Notes: generated from the sequence alone by a model not told the origin. DNA of 64,000 bases from Tamarix chinensis (GCA_030549775.1 CM060175.1:68663245-68727244); one strand, 5' to 3'. Shown: positions 46,477 through 58,400, counted from the first letter of the stretch. A program made the numbers and translations.

Positions 46477-48074
46477 AAATATAAATAGAAATCCCACACA
46501 TGGTTGGGGATGGAAAGGATTAATATGAAAGAAATATGTGAATGTCTTACTTACTCTTTGTATGGGCCTTTTGTGATCATGTGGCCTTATGAATAGTATA
46601 CTAATCACTTAAAGCTAAAGACAATCAAGTTCTGTATGGGTTTGAGTTACCTAATCCTCAATTAGCTATCGGGGGTTATTATGCCTTCAGAGGTTTATTG
46701 GTGCCTTTGGGATTTTCCTTCAAGTGGGATCCTAGTAGATCCTAGTGCCTTACCTACTCTAGACACTGATGATATAATAGGGGGTACTGATACTAAAGGA
46801 TCTAGTTACCTAGGTTGTTGGCTTTGACTTAGACGTATGTCCATATTGGTTGGATTCGGCTTGGACTTATGTTCATTGTGGTTATTAGCTTTGGCCTCAA
46901 CTTTGTGTCATTTTGTTTGGATAGGATTCTATGGTATGTAAAACAATGGGGTGGTGTACAGTCCATCACTTGATGATGAATAATTGGATAATGGTTGGAA
47001 TAAATGACTAGATAACTACCTGGATAAGGATGTGGATAAAAACTGGAATAAGTAATTAGAATGAGAATAAAATAATGATATGGTAGAATTAGAAGATAAA
47101 GAAAAGGATTAGAAAAGAGAAATAATGACTATAAAGTAATAACCTAACTAATCAAGCAAGTTGGAAAAATAAACCCTAGAGTTCCTTCAAATAACCTACT
47201 TAGTACATGTGTGTGATTACCTATGATATTGTACAATGAAAATGAGCACAATATATTCTGAGTTACCCGATTTATGCATGATAGTAAATCCTAATACACT
47301 ACTTGACCATGATAGAGTAGGTAAACTCAATTATGGCCTTGTCATTACGCATGTTAAGTATGATTTCCATGATATGATAGAACCTCATATGCTTGTGACT
47401 TCCATTAATGAGGTAACTTGGCTTACTTGGTACGTAGTATACTGATGTACCAATTTTCTTGGTCTTCTGCTCATTCTCACGAGTAGAGGACAATGTGCAG
47501 GTTTTTTAAGATGACCAGTAGTGGGCCTACCTCATCTTGGGTTTGGGGCTTGAGAGCGTGGAAAATTAGAGGTTGTTGTGCGGTCTATGATGGACCATGG
47601 TTTTGGGGTCATGCCTTAACTTATTTTCTAATATAATAGCCATGTATTCTGAGTTAATCATTCTCCATGTATTTGACTATGTCGGGGGTTGTCAAGGTCC
47701 TAAGTTGTAAACATTTTTTTAAATATTTAATTTAGTTGGTTTTGGTTTCAGCCTTGTATCTAATATGGGACAAGCAACTGATGTCTATTGATAGATTCAA
47801 GGGTATAAAAGACTTTATAAATAATATAATTTAGAAAATCAAAAAATTTTAGAGCTATTGAAAATTCATGTATAATTCGATCTCGAAGATTGTATAATGT
47901 AAGGGTAATAAGCATATTAGAAGATCAAATTGGTATGAAAATCCTATTTAGAAGTTCGATTAGTTTAAATGTATGAATAATTTTAAGTGTATTTTAATCT
48001 AAAATATTGAATCTTTAAGGGGCATTAAAGATCCAAACACTTAGTTCATGTTCACAATTTACATTTATGCACTT
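46477..48074 (+). mobile_element. LTR H, right part, and spacer
   Basis: The stretch at 47410-47510 ('ttggtacgtagtatactga', then 'tgctcattctcacgagtagagg') matches 17230-17290 in LTR A, so this is 3' LTR DNA of the same family. A degenerate 'ggcttggacttatgttcatt'-type repeat lies near 46810-46910. No GTGTTACA end was found before 48075. The last 250 bp are AT-rich repeats like those at 29525. Confidence 0.5.
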
Positions 48075-49180
48075 TATAATACCCCAAATTTTAGCTAAAC
48101 CTAATCCCAAGTGAGTTACCGTATAACCTAATCCTAATCTCACAAAATAATATTTCCACCTTTCTCTAACTCTCTAACCCTATAATTTTATTCTAATCCC
48201 AATTTATCAATAATTAAAATATGCTAATATCCTAACCCAAATTATATTCATCTTATCCTAATTAAAAATAAAACCTATTTTTTTCTTCTCTTTTTCCCAT
48301 TATATCTTCTTTCTCCTTTCCTCTTTTGTTCAACCTTCTCTCATTCTTCTTCCTTTTTCCCCATTCTTCTTGAGTGAAAAATTTTCCTTAGACAATTCCT
48401 ACACCACCCCCATCACCTCCTTATCACCTACCAAGCCAACCCCTAGCCTATCAACCTATCAACTGCTCCTACGATCGTAGGTTAGGGTTGAATTTTTTGC
48501 AGATCGCCACCTTCTTCCTTTCTCATCTCTGATTGCATGTGTATGCATATATGTACCCCCATAATAAATGCTCGCACCCATCTCTCTCCTCTCTTCATCT
48601 TTTTTGCAGAAATTCCACCACCAAAGGCAACATGTTTTCCTTCATTTCCCCCCATTTTTTCACAAAAACAAACATAAAACTCACCACTTGTGATCTCAAC
48701 TGAAACACCCCCACCTTCTTTGGTCACCTTTGTCATTCCTACCCCCAACCAATGGCCATTTCCATCGATGCCTTATCCCACCTTTCGTCCAAACACCCTA
48801 TAGCCACCATCCTTCCTTTTCCTCTCCTTGGTTGCAAGCACATCAACCGCAAACCACGCCAACACCCTCAGAAACTTTCATTGCAACCTCCCCCTTTTCT
48901 TTTATTCCTTGGTTGTAACAGCTTCTACCGATGCACCCCCTTCCACTTTTGATAGCCTTTACCACACCCTCCACCTTTTAGAAACAATAACCAAACCACA
49001 CCACCAACACTTGGCCCCAACAACCGAACACCATATCTTTGTTTCAGCCAATACCTCCAGTGCACCGCCCATAACAAGATAGATTTTGCCAATTCTACCA
49101 CTGCTTAGCTCAGCTTTCCATTCCTCCTCTTTGGTTGAGCAAGTTCTACCCGAATCACTTATTTAGATTATTTTAGTATT
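48075..49180 (+). repeat. 5' LTR of element I, first part
   Basis: Its first 300 bp match the 3' LTR from 61914 ('taccccaaattttagctaaacc', 'tatcctaacccaaattatatt'). A C-rich region follows at 48380-49140. LTR D is inserted at 49181. Confidence 0.85.
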
Positions 49181-50243
49181 TGAAATGCCCCGAAAATTTC
49201 TAATTTTATAAATTATATTTAAATGATATTTTATTAGAAAAAATTATTTAAATAAATTACTTTTTATTAAAATAAAAAGGAATGTATTAGGAAAAATTAA
49301 GAAGAAATTTATAAGTATTTTTATTAAAGAAATTTTGGTATTTTGGATAATTAAAGATTTTATTTTGGAAATTAATTAAATAGATTATTTTATTTAAAAT
49401 AATAATGAGAAAATAATTTAAAATTAATAATAATATTATAAATAAATTAATTGGAGAAATTTAGGGTGTTTTGCTAATTAAAATGGAATTTATGGAAAAT
49501 CTTTCAAAAATCCTAATTTAGTCTAAAAAGTGATTTAAATATTATTTTATTTAAATATCCCAAATATTTTAATTAATTTAAATACCAAATATAATTATTA
49601 TTCCTTTTCCCCCTTTTCCTTTTTTGGTTTTCTTTCTTCTTTTTTTTTTCTTCCTTTTTCCTTCTTTTTCTTTCTTTTTCTTTCTTTTTCTTTTCTTTTT
49701 CTTTTTCTTCTTCACCCGAACTGGGCCAGCTCGCGGCCCAGTTTCTCTTCTTCCTTTCCCGCGGTCCAACCCGCGCGGCGTCGCCCATCTGCCTCCCTTC
49801 TCAGCGTTGCATTTTATTGATTTATATGCCATAAACGCCGCGTTTAATTTAAGTACCCTTCGACCCGCGCCGACCGCCCGGTCTCCTTCCCTTTTTCTCT
49901 TCTTTCTTCCTTGGACCGCCTGGTCCATCGCCCCCATCTTCTTCCTTCTTCGTCCCCGAGCCACCGTCGACCTGCACTTGTACCTTCGCCGCCCGTTCGA
50001 GATTTTCGCAGGCGGTCTCGCCCGTTTTGACCGGCCGATATCCTCCAATTCTCTTCCCCTTGATTCGGTGACTGCATAAACCCAATCAACTCCCCTTTTC
50101 GTGCGATTTTTCCTCTCTCTCTCTCCTGTGCATTCCCCTACCCGAAATTTGACTCCCTCCAGCCGACCTCGTCACCGACGACCGGAAACCTACCTTCCCT
50201 ATTTACTAGCCAACCCACAGAACCCCACCCTCTCTTCTAAAGC

Positions 50244-50258
50244 CTATAAATATCCCCC
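50244..50258 (+). promoter_or_regulatory. LTR promoter TATA box (solo LTR D)
   Basis: CTATAAATATCCCCC differs by one base from the other copies over the core and lies in C-rich DNA. Confidence 0.7.
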
Positions 50259-50409
50259 ATAATAACCTGTATCGAGACTTTTGTTTTCATCACCCAGAAT
50301 CCCGACCTTGCCACCGCCTCCAGCCAACTTCGCCGCCCGTTCTAGCCACCCGTGTCATCCTTGCATCGCCCTCTATCTAATCAAATCTATCCAGCCCCTC
50401 GATTCTTCC

Positions 50410-50433
50410 TGCACAAGCCGCCCCAGTTGTGCA
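50410..50433 (+). promoter_or_regulatory. Leader dyad (24 nt), copy in D
   Basis: Arms TGCACA and TGTGCA pair perfectly, where B and C have TGCACG and CGTGCA. The sixth pair has therefore changed on both sides. It is 166 bp downstream of the TATA box. Confidence 0.62.
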
Positions 50434-50919
50434 AAGTTCCCTTCCCGATCAACCCTGTTTTCTGCCCCGCCACCCTTCGCGCAGCCCTTAGCCACCTCCT
50501 CCGCCTCTAAGGCCGCTTCTTTCACCTCCCAAACTATGCTGCAGACCCTGCCCTACCTTCCCATACCTTTATTTTCCTTTTTCTCCCTCTCCTCCTCTCT
50601 CTTTCTCCTTCCCCTCCATTCGGCCACCACTTCCGCCGCCGTGCGCCGCCACCTTTGGCTGTGCCGCCACCTTCATTCCATTCCTCTCCTTATGGGCAAC
50701 TCAAAACAGCCCAACTTCCACCACCATTCTCCCTATCTTATTCCCAGCATGCAACTTTTCCCTTTCTCTTCTCTTTTTTCGGCCACCGCCGCCGCCGTCG
50801 TGCTCCACCGCCGGTGCCGCCTATCCCCACCAACCTATGGTTGAACCCTAGACCCTCTCAGCTATTTTCCCTATTTTTATAACCCTTAAATTATTTTATT
50901 TCTATTATTTGCATATAAA

Positions 50920-51500
50920 TACTATTATTATTATTCTTAATATTTATATTTTTAATATGCATTATTATTATTATTATTATTAGCATTAATATTTTATTAT
51001 TATTTATGTTGAGGGTTGAAGCCTAATGTATTTTAATTCGATTTTATTATTTATCTTCTTATTATTTCTATATTTACTATTATTAATATTAAAATGTTAT
51101 AAGTATAATTACTATTATTATTTTCTATTTCGAATTTCCATTATTATTATTCCATTATTATTAATATAAATATTTTAACATTAGTTTTTCTAATAATGTT
51201 GTTGGTGTTGTTGTTGTTGTTGTTGTTGTTATTATTATTATTATTATTATTATCATCATCATCATCATCATCATTATTATTATTATTATTATTATTACTA
51301 TTATTATTAATTCTTAATTGGGTTATTTAATTTACAAATAATCTTTGTAGTATTATTTTGGTAAAGGGTCTGAATCCCTTATTTTACTTTATTTTTGAGT
51401 AATAACTTTTTATTATTATTTCTACTATTTTTATTATTCTTATTAATATTAATATTGATATTATTTTGGTATTTTTGTTATTATTATTTTATCAAAAACC
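50920..51500 (+). repeat. ATT-rich domain with compound microsatellite (D)
   Basis: Runs of (ATT)n fill the domain. At about 51200-51310 there is a compound tract in the order GTT, ATT, ATC, ATT. Confidence 0.88.
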
Positions 51501-51598
51501 TAGGCTTATATTAAGTTAGTGTTTAATATTATTTTGATAGGAGGGATTCTAATTTTAGCTTTTCCCTCATAATAGGTAAAACCAGTCAAAGCCCTAAG

Positions 51599-51643
51599 GA
51601 GGCGTAGGAGCGTGCTCCAAGACCAGTGTCGTTTTAGGTAAGG
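51599..51643 (+). promoter_or_regulatory. Splice-donor-like conserved block (D)
   Basis: GGCGTAGGAGCGTGCTCC, then CCAGTGTCGTTTTAGGTAAGG. GGAGCGTGCTCC is a perfect dyad and TTTTAG|GTAAGG fits a donor site. Confidence 0.48.
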
Positions 51644-51939
51644 GGTGCTAAGGCCTTTTATGTGCTTATGTGCATTATGTGCTTCGCATGCTATGTATCC
51701 TATATTTATTATCATTAATTATTTTATATGTGGTATGACATGGAGTTGAAGTATGTTGTGCATGGCATGTGTATTATTTATGTATGATGATATGTGTTGT
51801 GACCTTGTAAGACATGCATGAGAGGATGTCAGTGTGGTTTATATGGGAGAAAAGATGAAAAGTAGGATGGGGAAAGAAGTTGACTAAGGGAAGTGAGTTG
51901 ACCTAAATTTTATGGTTTTATAAGGAATAATCTAGTTTA

Positions 51940-52570
51940 TGATGCTATTTGGGAGAATTTAATTTATGATATTATATGGGAGAATTTAATTTATGATGAT
52001 AATTGAGAGAATCTAATTTATGATGTTATATGGGAGAATCGAATTTATGGTTTGTTTGGGAGAATCTAGTTTATGATGTTATATGGGAGAATCGAAATTA
52101 TGGTGTGTTTGGGAGAATCAAATTTATGATGTTAATTGGGAGAATCTAATTTGTGGTTATGGAAGGGGAGATTCTAATCAATTGTATTATGAGGACAAAT
52201 CTTTGGGTTTTATATGATTTGAATCTTTGGGTTGGTATGGTTTGAATTTAGGGTTTGGTAAGGATGAGTCTTTGGTTTGGTGAGGATTGAATGTAAGGTT
52301 GGTATGGATGAATCTTTATGGTTTGAATTTAGGGTTGGTATGGACAAATCTTTGGGTCTTATATGGTTTGAGCTTAGGGTTTTATATGACGAAATCTAGG
52401 GTTTACCTGGTGGTATTAATGGATGTATGTTGGTATTAGGGTTTGTATGATGATATTAAGGTTTGTATGGTGGTAATTATAATTGTATGGTGGTATTAGG
52501 ATTTACATGGTGACATTGATGGTTGTATGGTGGTATTAGGATTTGCATGGTTGAATTTACGGTTTCACGT
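51940..52570 (+). repeat. Two adjoining arrays of 20-28 bp repeats (D)
   Basis: 'Gggagaatctaatttatgatgt' units come first, then 'ggtggtattagggtttgtat' units. The second type is the complement of the C array and carries TTAGGGTTT, a telo-box word. D thus holds the A-type and C-type arrays side by side. Confidence 0.85.
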
Positions 52571-53213
52571 GGAATTTTAGGGTTTGCATGGGGAGGTTAA
52601 TGTCTGCATGTGTATGAAATTTATGTGTGGAAAGTTGATTTGGGATGTAAGGAACGTAATGTAAGTGTTGTTTGGGCGTTTAAACACTTTGGGTGAAAGA
52701 TAGTACATAGAGCATTATTTGGGTACGTAGGAGACTGAGCTAAGGTTTGGAATGGCTAATTATGGTTGTTATGGTTAGATAGGATTTGGAGTGATTAATT
52801 ATGGTTCGTGGTGGTTGATTAGGGTTTGGTGTGGCTGCTTAGAGTTTTTGTTGTATCATGTGTTTTTGGTGATTAAGGTGTAATTATGAGAATGGGATCG
52901 ATGATTTGTAACATGTGGAGTGTTAAAACGATTTGGGTGATGAGAGGTGGAGTAAGAGGGGATGTTAAGGCCTAAAATAGGGTTTCGGGATAAAACCCTA
53001 GAGTGAGATGTGGAGTAGAATTGGAGGATAAGTGTAAAGGGAGCGATTAATGCATGTCTAGGGTTTGGTGGTAGCACATGTGTAATTGGTGAATAAAGTA
53101 TGATGATGAATATGGAATTTATGATTTATGATTCGTGCATGTCTACGGTGAAAGCTTCCGAATAAGATACTTAAAACATTAATTATCTAAAGAGGAAGAT
53201 CGTTGAGACGGGA

Positions 53214-53562
53214 CCAACCGATCCACCGGTTCAGAATAGTGGTTAGGGTTTTTACCCTATGTGCGACCGATCCACCGGTTATAATAGTGGTTAGGACATG
53301 ATGTCCTATGTGTGACCGATCCACCGGTTATAATAGTGGGGGTTCCCGAGCTCAACAAATACAAAACCGAGTTTTGCTGAAATGCTTACAAGATACTAAT
53401 TACTTACAGTGGAACACCATGCGAGTCGGGGTCAATCGATCCACCGGTTAGGAATAGTGGTTAGGACTCGTAGTCCTATGTGTCTCCGATCCACCGGCTA
53501 TAATAGTGGTTAGGGTATGATACCCTATGTGCCTCCGATCCACTGGCTATAATAGTGGGGGC
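53214..53562 (+). repeat. ATAATAGTGG unit array with covarying palindromes (D)
   Basis: Six units read 'ccgatccaccggttataatagtgg' with variants. Four spacers are palindromes: TAGGGT/ACCCTA (53244-53259), TAGGACAT/ATGTCCTA (53292-53308), TAGGACT/AGTCCTA (53462-53478) and TAGGGTAT/ATACCCTA (53511-53527). The arms differ between units, yet each stays self-complementary. Confidence 0.88.
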
Positions 53563-53774
53563 TTCCGTACTCGCATGGATTTGATAAAAAGTATGGTGTG
53601 AAATGAATTCTGATAAGAGATTAATTTAAAAATTAATCCAGTCTACAATCGGGCCTTGTACTCTTACTTGGATGGTCGTAAGCACCTTATGTCATTGTGT
53701 TGGTAATTATGCCCTTTTATGTTCTGCATGATTTATGTGTTTGTGTGTTGGCCTTAGTGATCAAGTCACCTTAC

Positions 53775-53795
53775 TCAGTACTGGACCCGTACTGA
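53775..53795 (+). promoter_or_regulatory. TCAGTAC...GTACTGA dyad (D)
   Basis: Seven-base arms surround 'tggaccc'. The DNA beyond it follows the C-type and not the A/B-type sequence. Confidence 0.58.
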
Positions 53796-54063
53796 TACTA
53801 CCTTGGTTGATGGGTCCTGTGATGATCCACCGATGGTGGGGAGCAGGCCTGACTTGAGTGAGTAGGCAGTCCAGAATTTGACCCATCGGGTTTTATCTTG
53901 TTTAAATTTATTTCTATTTAGAAGTTACAAGTGTTATTTGAAACTTCAAGGGTATTGTAATTAACTCTTAATTTTTCGTACTCTGATTTTGTTGTATGAT
54001 CTTTCGAATCCTTTTATGAATTGTTAATTTGAATTTAACGTAAATATTTTCTTTAGCCTTAGT

Positions 54064-54107
54064 ACTTGGTACTGGAACGGTCGGAGAGAACCGGTCTGGT
54101 ACTAAGT
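54064..54107 (+). promoter_or_regulatory. 3' dyad near the LTR end (D)
   Basis: Arms ACTTGGTACTGGAACGGT and ACCGGTCTGGTACTAAGT pair over nearly their full length with a few wobbles, around an 8-nt loop. This is the longest-armed copy of the element-end dyad. Confidence 0.65.
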
Positions 54108-55076
54108 GTGACGGTAACATTTCCAGAATTCACAAGTTTTCAGTATTTCTAATTTAATTGCTTCCACTTTAATAAAAAAAGTAGTGAATTTTGGGGTGTT
54201 ACAGTTTTCTCCTTCTTTCACCCTTCCAATTCCTTAGCATTTCCTTAATTATGTCATTTAATCCTAATGGCGTTGTATTATGATTTCTTAGGTCACATTC
54301 CGGAGGTTCCAAAATAGGTGGGATAGGATAAGCATACGTAGAGACCAGAGACAATTTTGTAAGGATAATTGTTATAGTTTGGGATTTATGGCTGTTAAAG
54401 TGTTATGATTTTTTTTTGTGTTATACCATGTTATTGTTACTATATGCTTTAATGTATGATTGTTAATGATATGATATGCGATTGATAATAAATGATAGAA
54501 AAAGAGTAAGAAAAGATTATACGGAGTGTTATTTTATATGGACAAACCATCGGTATGATATATGGTTCTAACATGGGTTTAGTAATTAAGGTAAGATGAG
54601 TATAATAAAGTATATGAAGATAAATGGAGGATTTGAGGATAATGTTACAAGACATATAAGATTTGCATGAAATAACGGTGTTGTTATCAATAAGGGCATT
54701 TTGGTTAACATGGGTTAAATATGAAAATTTTGGGTTTTTAAGGTTTTATTTTATCTAAAATATGCTAAGAAATTTATATGAGGTGCTTAGAGTAGTATTG
54801 AATTACCTAAGTTTAATAAAGTATAAAAATAGTTTGATATGGGAGTAGTAACCCTAAAAGCCACAAAATGGTAGAGTTAGACACTAAAATTTGGATTTGT
54901 TGTTAACATTAGGTTTTTTTCTTTTTGGAATGAATACTGAATTTGGTATTTGCTTGAGACCTAAAGGAAAAGTTATGTTAGATTTGTGAACTTAGGGTTT
55001 ATAATAATAACTTTTTGAGATAGGGTTATCATTGCATGCGCATGAACTTAGAGTTAGGCCGTGAAATTCTATTTTG

Positions 55077-55183
<107 letters not shown>

Positions 55184-55399
55184 TTAGGAAGAGGTACTAA
55201 GTTTGGTGGTTAAAATAGTAATAGAATGAGAGTTATAATAAAAATGTGAAATTAAGGATTTGAGGAAATCTAAGGATCTTAAATCTAGAAAATGACCTTA
55301 TGATATTGTGATCTATCTTATTGGCATTGAACATGTTTTTTACTTATCATATTAATCATGACTAAGACATTAATTATTTAAAGTAAAAGATCACGTGAG

Positions 55400-55930
55400 T
55401 TCGGTCGAGGTATTTTATGGGTCTATTCCATCGAACGATAATAGTGGCTTTGAAGCATTTTGCGTTGAGAAGTGCATCTGAACGTTCCACCAAATGTTAA
55501 GCAAATAAATGGATAAGATGTTAATGATTTAAAGTGGAAGAGTACATGAGTAAGGACTAAGGTGTGGGTCCATTCCACCAAACAATAATAGTGGCTTAGG
55601 TGTGTTGTCCCTCATAGGTGTTTCAGACCATTCCACCAATTTAATAATAGTGGCTCAGGAGCATTTTGTCCTGAGAGGTGTTGGCTTCCTTTCATCTGGA
55701 GCATTTTGGCCTGAGAGGTGTTGGCTTCCTTTCATCGGACGATAATAGTGGCTCAGGTGTGTTGTCCTTAAGAAGTACTTCAGACTATTCCACTAGCTTA
55801 ATAATAGTGGCTCAAGAGCATTTTTTTTCTAAGAGGTGTTGGGTCCATTATACCGGATGATAATAGTAGCTCAGGTGTGTTGTCCCAAAGAGGTGCTTCA
55901 ATTCATTATATTAGTTTAAAAATAGTGGGG
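55400..55930 (+). repeat. ATAATAGTGG unit array in the LTR of element I
   Basis: Eight or more units read 'ttccaccaaacaataatagtgg' with spacers such as CTCAGGA...TCCTGAG (55654-55675), a perfect 7-bp dyad. The unit design is shared with solo LTRs A-D, but the sequence between the shared words differs. Confidence 0.8.
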
Positions 55931-56963
55931 TTCCTGAACTCAATGTAAATAAAATAATGAAACTGCTATATCTAATAAAGAGTCTTAGATTAGTACTTAC
56001 CTTGTGATATTTTATGTATTTGCATTCAAAGATGTGTATCAATCCAAAACTAGATCGGACCAGAGGGGCTCAAACTATACCAGAACTTGGTTTTGGAATA
56101 GAATTTGTTAAGCTAGGACTAAGGACCAGACCAGAATTACCAATCCAATATCTGTTAGGAGCTAAATTAGTAAATTATATATTTTTTATATTAAAATTTT
56201 TATGTTTTAGATAAATTATTGATAAGATTCTGAGTCTAACTGATAGACAGGACCGAATAGTACCAGATCTGGTTAAGGATCAATTTTTTTTAATTCAAGA
56301 CCAAAACCTGAATTGGAGATAGGAATACCTATCCAATCTTGGACAGAAACCAAGAATAACAGTCAATTTGGTATAAAATTTTAGTCCATATAGATTCTTG
56401 AACACCCTTTATTGCATGTTTACTTATTATCTACGAAGAACACATATATTTAACTATATCCCTAACTCAAAAATATTATCACCTTACTCATTATGTAGCG
56501 TACTGACCATTCTTTTTATTAGTGTTGCTCATTCCTATGAGCAGACGACCTTGATGCTTACGTGCAAGTCTTTGAGGACTAGTTGGATAATTTTGTTGCC
56601 TATGATACAGTATGTGGAAGGGAGTAAATTTTCCTGTATTGGGTGTTTGGGTGAAAAGTCATGTTATCTAAATCATATTTTTACCTGGATACCTTTTGAA
56701 ATCTTCACTCCATGGTATCCCTTTTGTTATATTTTGGTGTTGTACCCCAAAGTTAATCTCCAAACTCATATTTATATTTATAAAACTTATATAATTTCTA
56801 TTCACTATGTTTTACTTTTAATTTTTTTAGCCTTGTGATTATTGTGATGATGGAATAGTAAACCATACTTACATCAATTACGATAGTAACACCCAATATT
56901 TTTGTTATAATCTTCTACTATAAAACAAAAAATTTTAGTAGTAAAATTTAAGGTGTTACAAGT

Positions 56964-56975
56964 TGGTGTTAAAGC
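56964..56975 (+). other. Primer-binding site of element I (iMet type)
   Basis: TGGTGTTAAAGC lies three bases after the LTR end and resembles TGGTATCAGAGC, the usual initiator-tRNA-Met site, with three mismatches. Confidence 0.65.
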
Positions 56976-57089
56976 TTTGGTTTTTATTACCTTACTTTGT
57001 TTTTAAATTTTAGTTTTTCAAATGATATCTTATCTTATTTTATCTATTTATTTCATATTTTTTGAAAACTCTTTTCTTTAAAAATCCAT

Positions 57090-58400
57090 ATTAACTTGTG
57101 AGGAATCAAGAATGGGTAGCTTAGGTGGCCTTTGAATTTGATTGTGTGTATTATGTGTTAGTAAGATAGGAATATTTTTCCTAATGCATTTTCTACTTTT
57201 TAGCTAAGTTAGCATCACAATTAACAGTCACGTTGGTCATTTAGAGAAGTCATTTGAGGCATTTGTTGAGTCCGTCCAACGTCTTCCTTAGCCTTAGTCG
57301 TCACCACCACCTCCGCATTACCCACAATAGGGTATTGGAGAGAATTGGCTTTAGAGGGTTTGGGACATCATCCCTGAACCGACGCTGATGATGAGAACCT
57401 AGTCATCCTGGAAGGATGGTATTTGGAACATGGATAGGACATATGAGGCAGATGACTACCCACTTGCTTGAAAAGAGAGCATTATAGCTTTCTTTTTATG
57501 AGGAGTCATCGACACCTAGTATGCAAGTCGTTGTGCCGTAAGAGGATTGTTGATATCCTGGGTGGACTTTAAGTTGGTGATTCATACTAAGTTTTACCCA
57601 AAGAGCCTTGAGAAGGATAAAATCAAGGAGTTAACCTAGGGAATCATGGTTGTGAGGTAGCACCATGCCCAATTCACCGAGTTATTGATGTTTGTGTCAA
57701 GGATATCATTTAGTGAGTCAATGATGGTCTATCCATTTGAACAAATGCTCCATTTTAGCATATGAAGGATGATGTGTGCCATGGTTTTTTAGGATTTGAC
57801 CATGTTATATGAGAGGGCGTGTGTCGCCACTACACTGGTATAGGAGTAGGCTTCCATTTTGGGAAAATGGAAGTTGGGTGCACAGAATTTTAGATGCAAA
57901 ATCCAATTCTAAGGAGACAATTCTTTAGGGTTTTAGCAACGGGGTCAAATCCAACCTCAGGGAGGTTAGTTACGACACTAAGCTTAGATAGGTGGTTAAG
58001 GAAGATTATTCGTCCAGTTGAGGCGCTTCATGTGTCGATTATAAGGTTGGGATCATCTAGGGTGAGGTTCTCAGGGCACTCTTGTTCAGTGTATGACCCG
58101 TGGTCAGATGATCCAGTAGTCATTTGAGTGCCAGCATTAGTAGAATTAGTACTAGTAGTAGGAATTTTTGATACTATAGCAACATGCATACCAACAACGG
58201 GCCTACTAGCCACAACTACAATAGTAGAGGGCACCAACCCCTACCAATGGTCAGCTTAGGGAGGTAAGGGGAGACAGTTGGGGCCTCGCCTATTTCCTCA
58301 GGGAGGAGGATAGACCTAGGGTTCTAGAGGGTATTGTGGAGGATAATAGGGAGGAAAGTCAGGTGGGTGCTTGAATAACATCAGTCAAGCAAATGTTGAA
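57090..58400 (+). pseudogene. Decayed gag region of element I
   Basis: The region lies between the primer site and protease. Plus-strand frames hold broken gag-like pieces, but no continuous frame or zinc knuckle was recognised. The call rests mainly on position. Short frames near 57894-58127 are not convincing by themselves. Confidence 0.4.

Larger units (their letters stand above)
49181..54203 (+). mobile_element. Solo LTR D, giant gypsy LTR nested in element I
   Basis: The element starts TGAAATGCCCCGAAAATTTC and ends AATTTTGGGGTGTTACA. Flanks are GTATT (49176-49180) and GTTTT (54204-54208), a 5-bp duplication with one mismatch. The host 5' LTR of element I resumes directly after it. It is the longest copy (5,023 bp) and has the best-preserved repeat arrays. 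No internal retrotransposon domains lie within it. Confidence 0.87.

Noticed and set aside
50281..50844. 187-codon frame in solo LTR D
   Set aside because: It overlaps the leader dyad region of the LTR; the corresponding DNA in A, B and C does not keep the frame.
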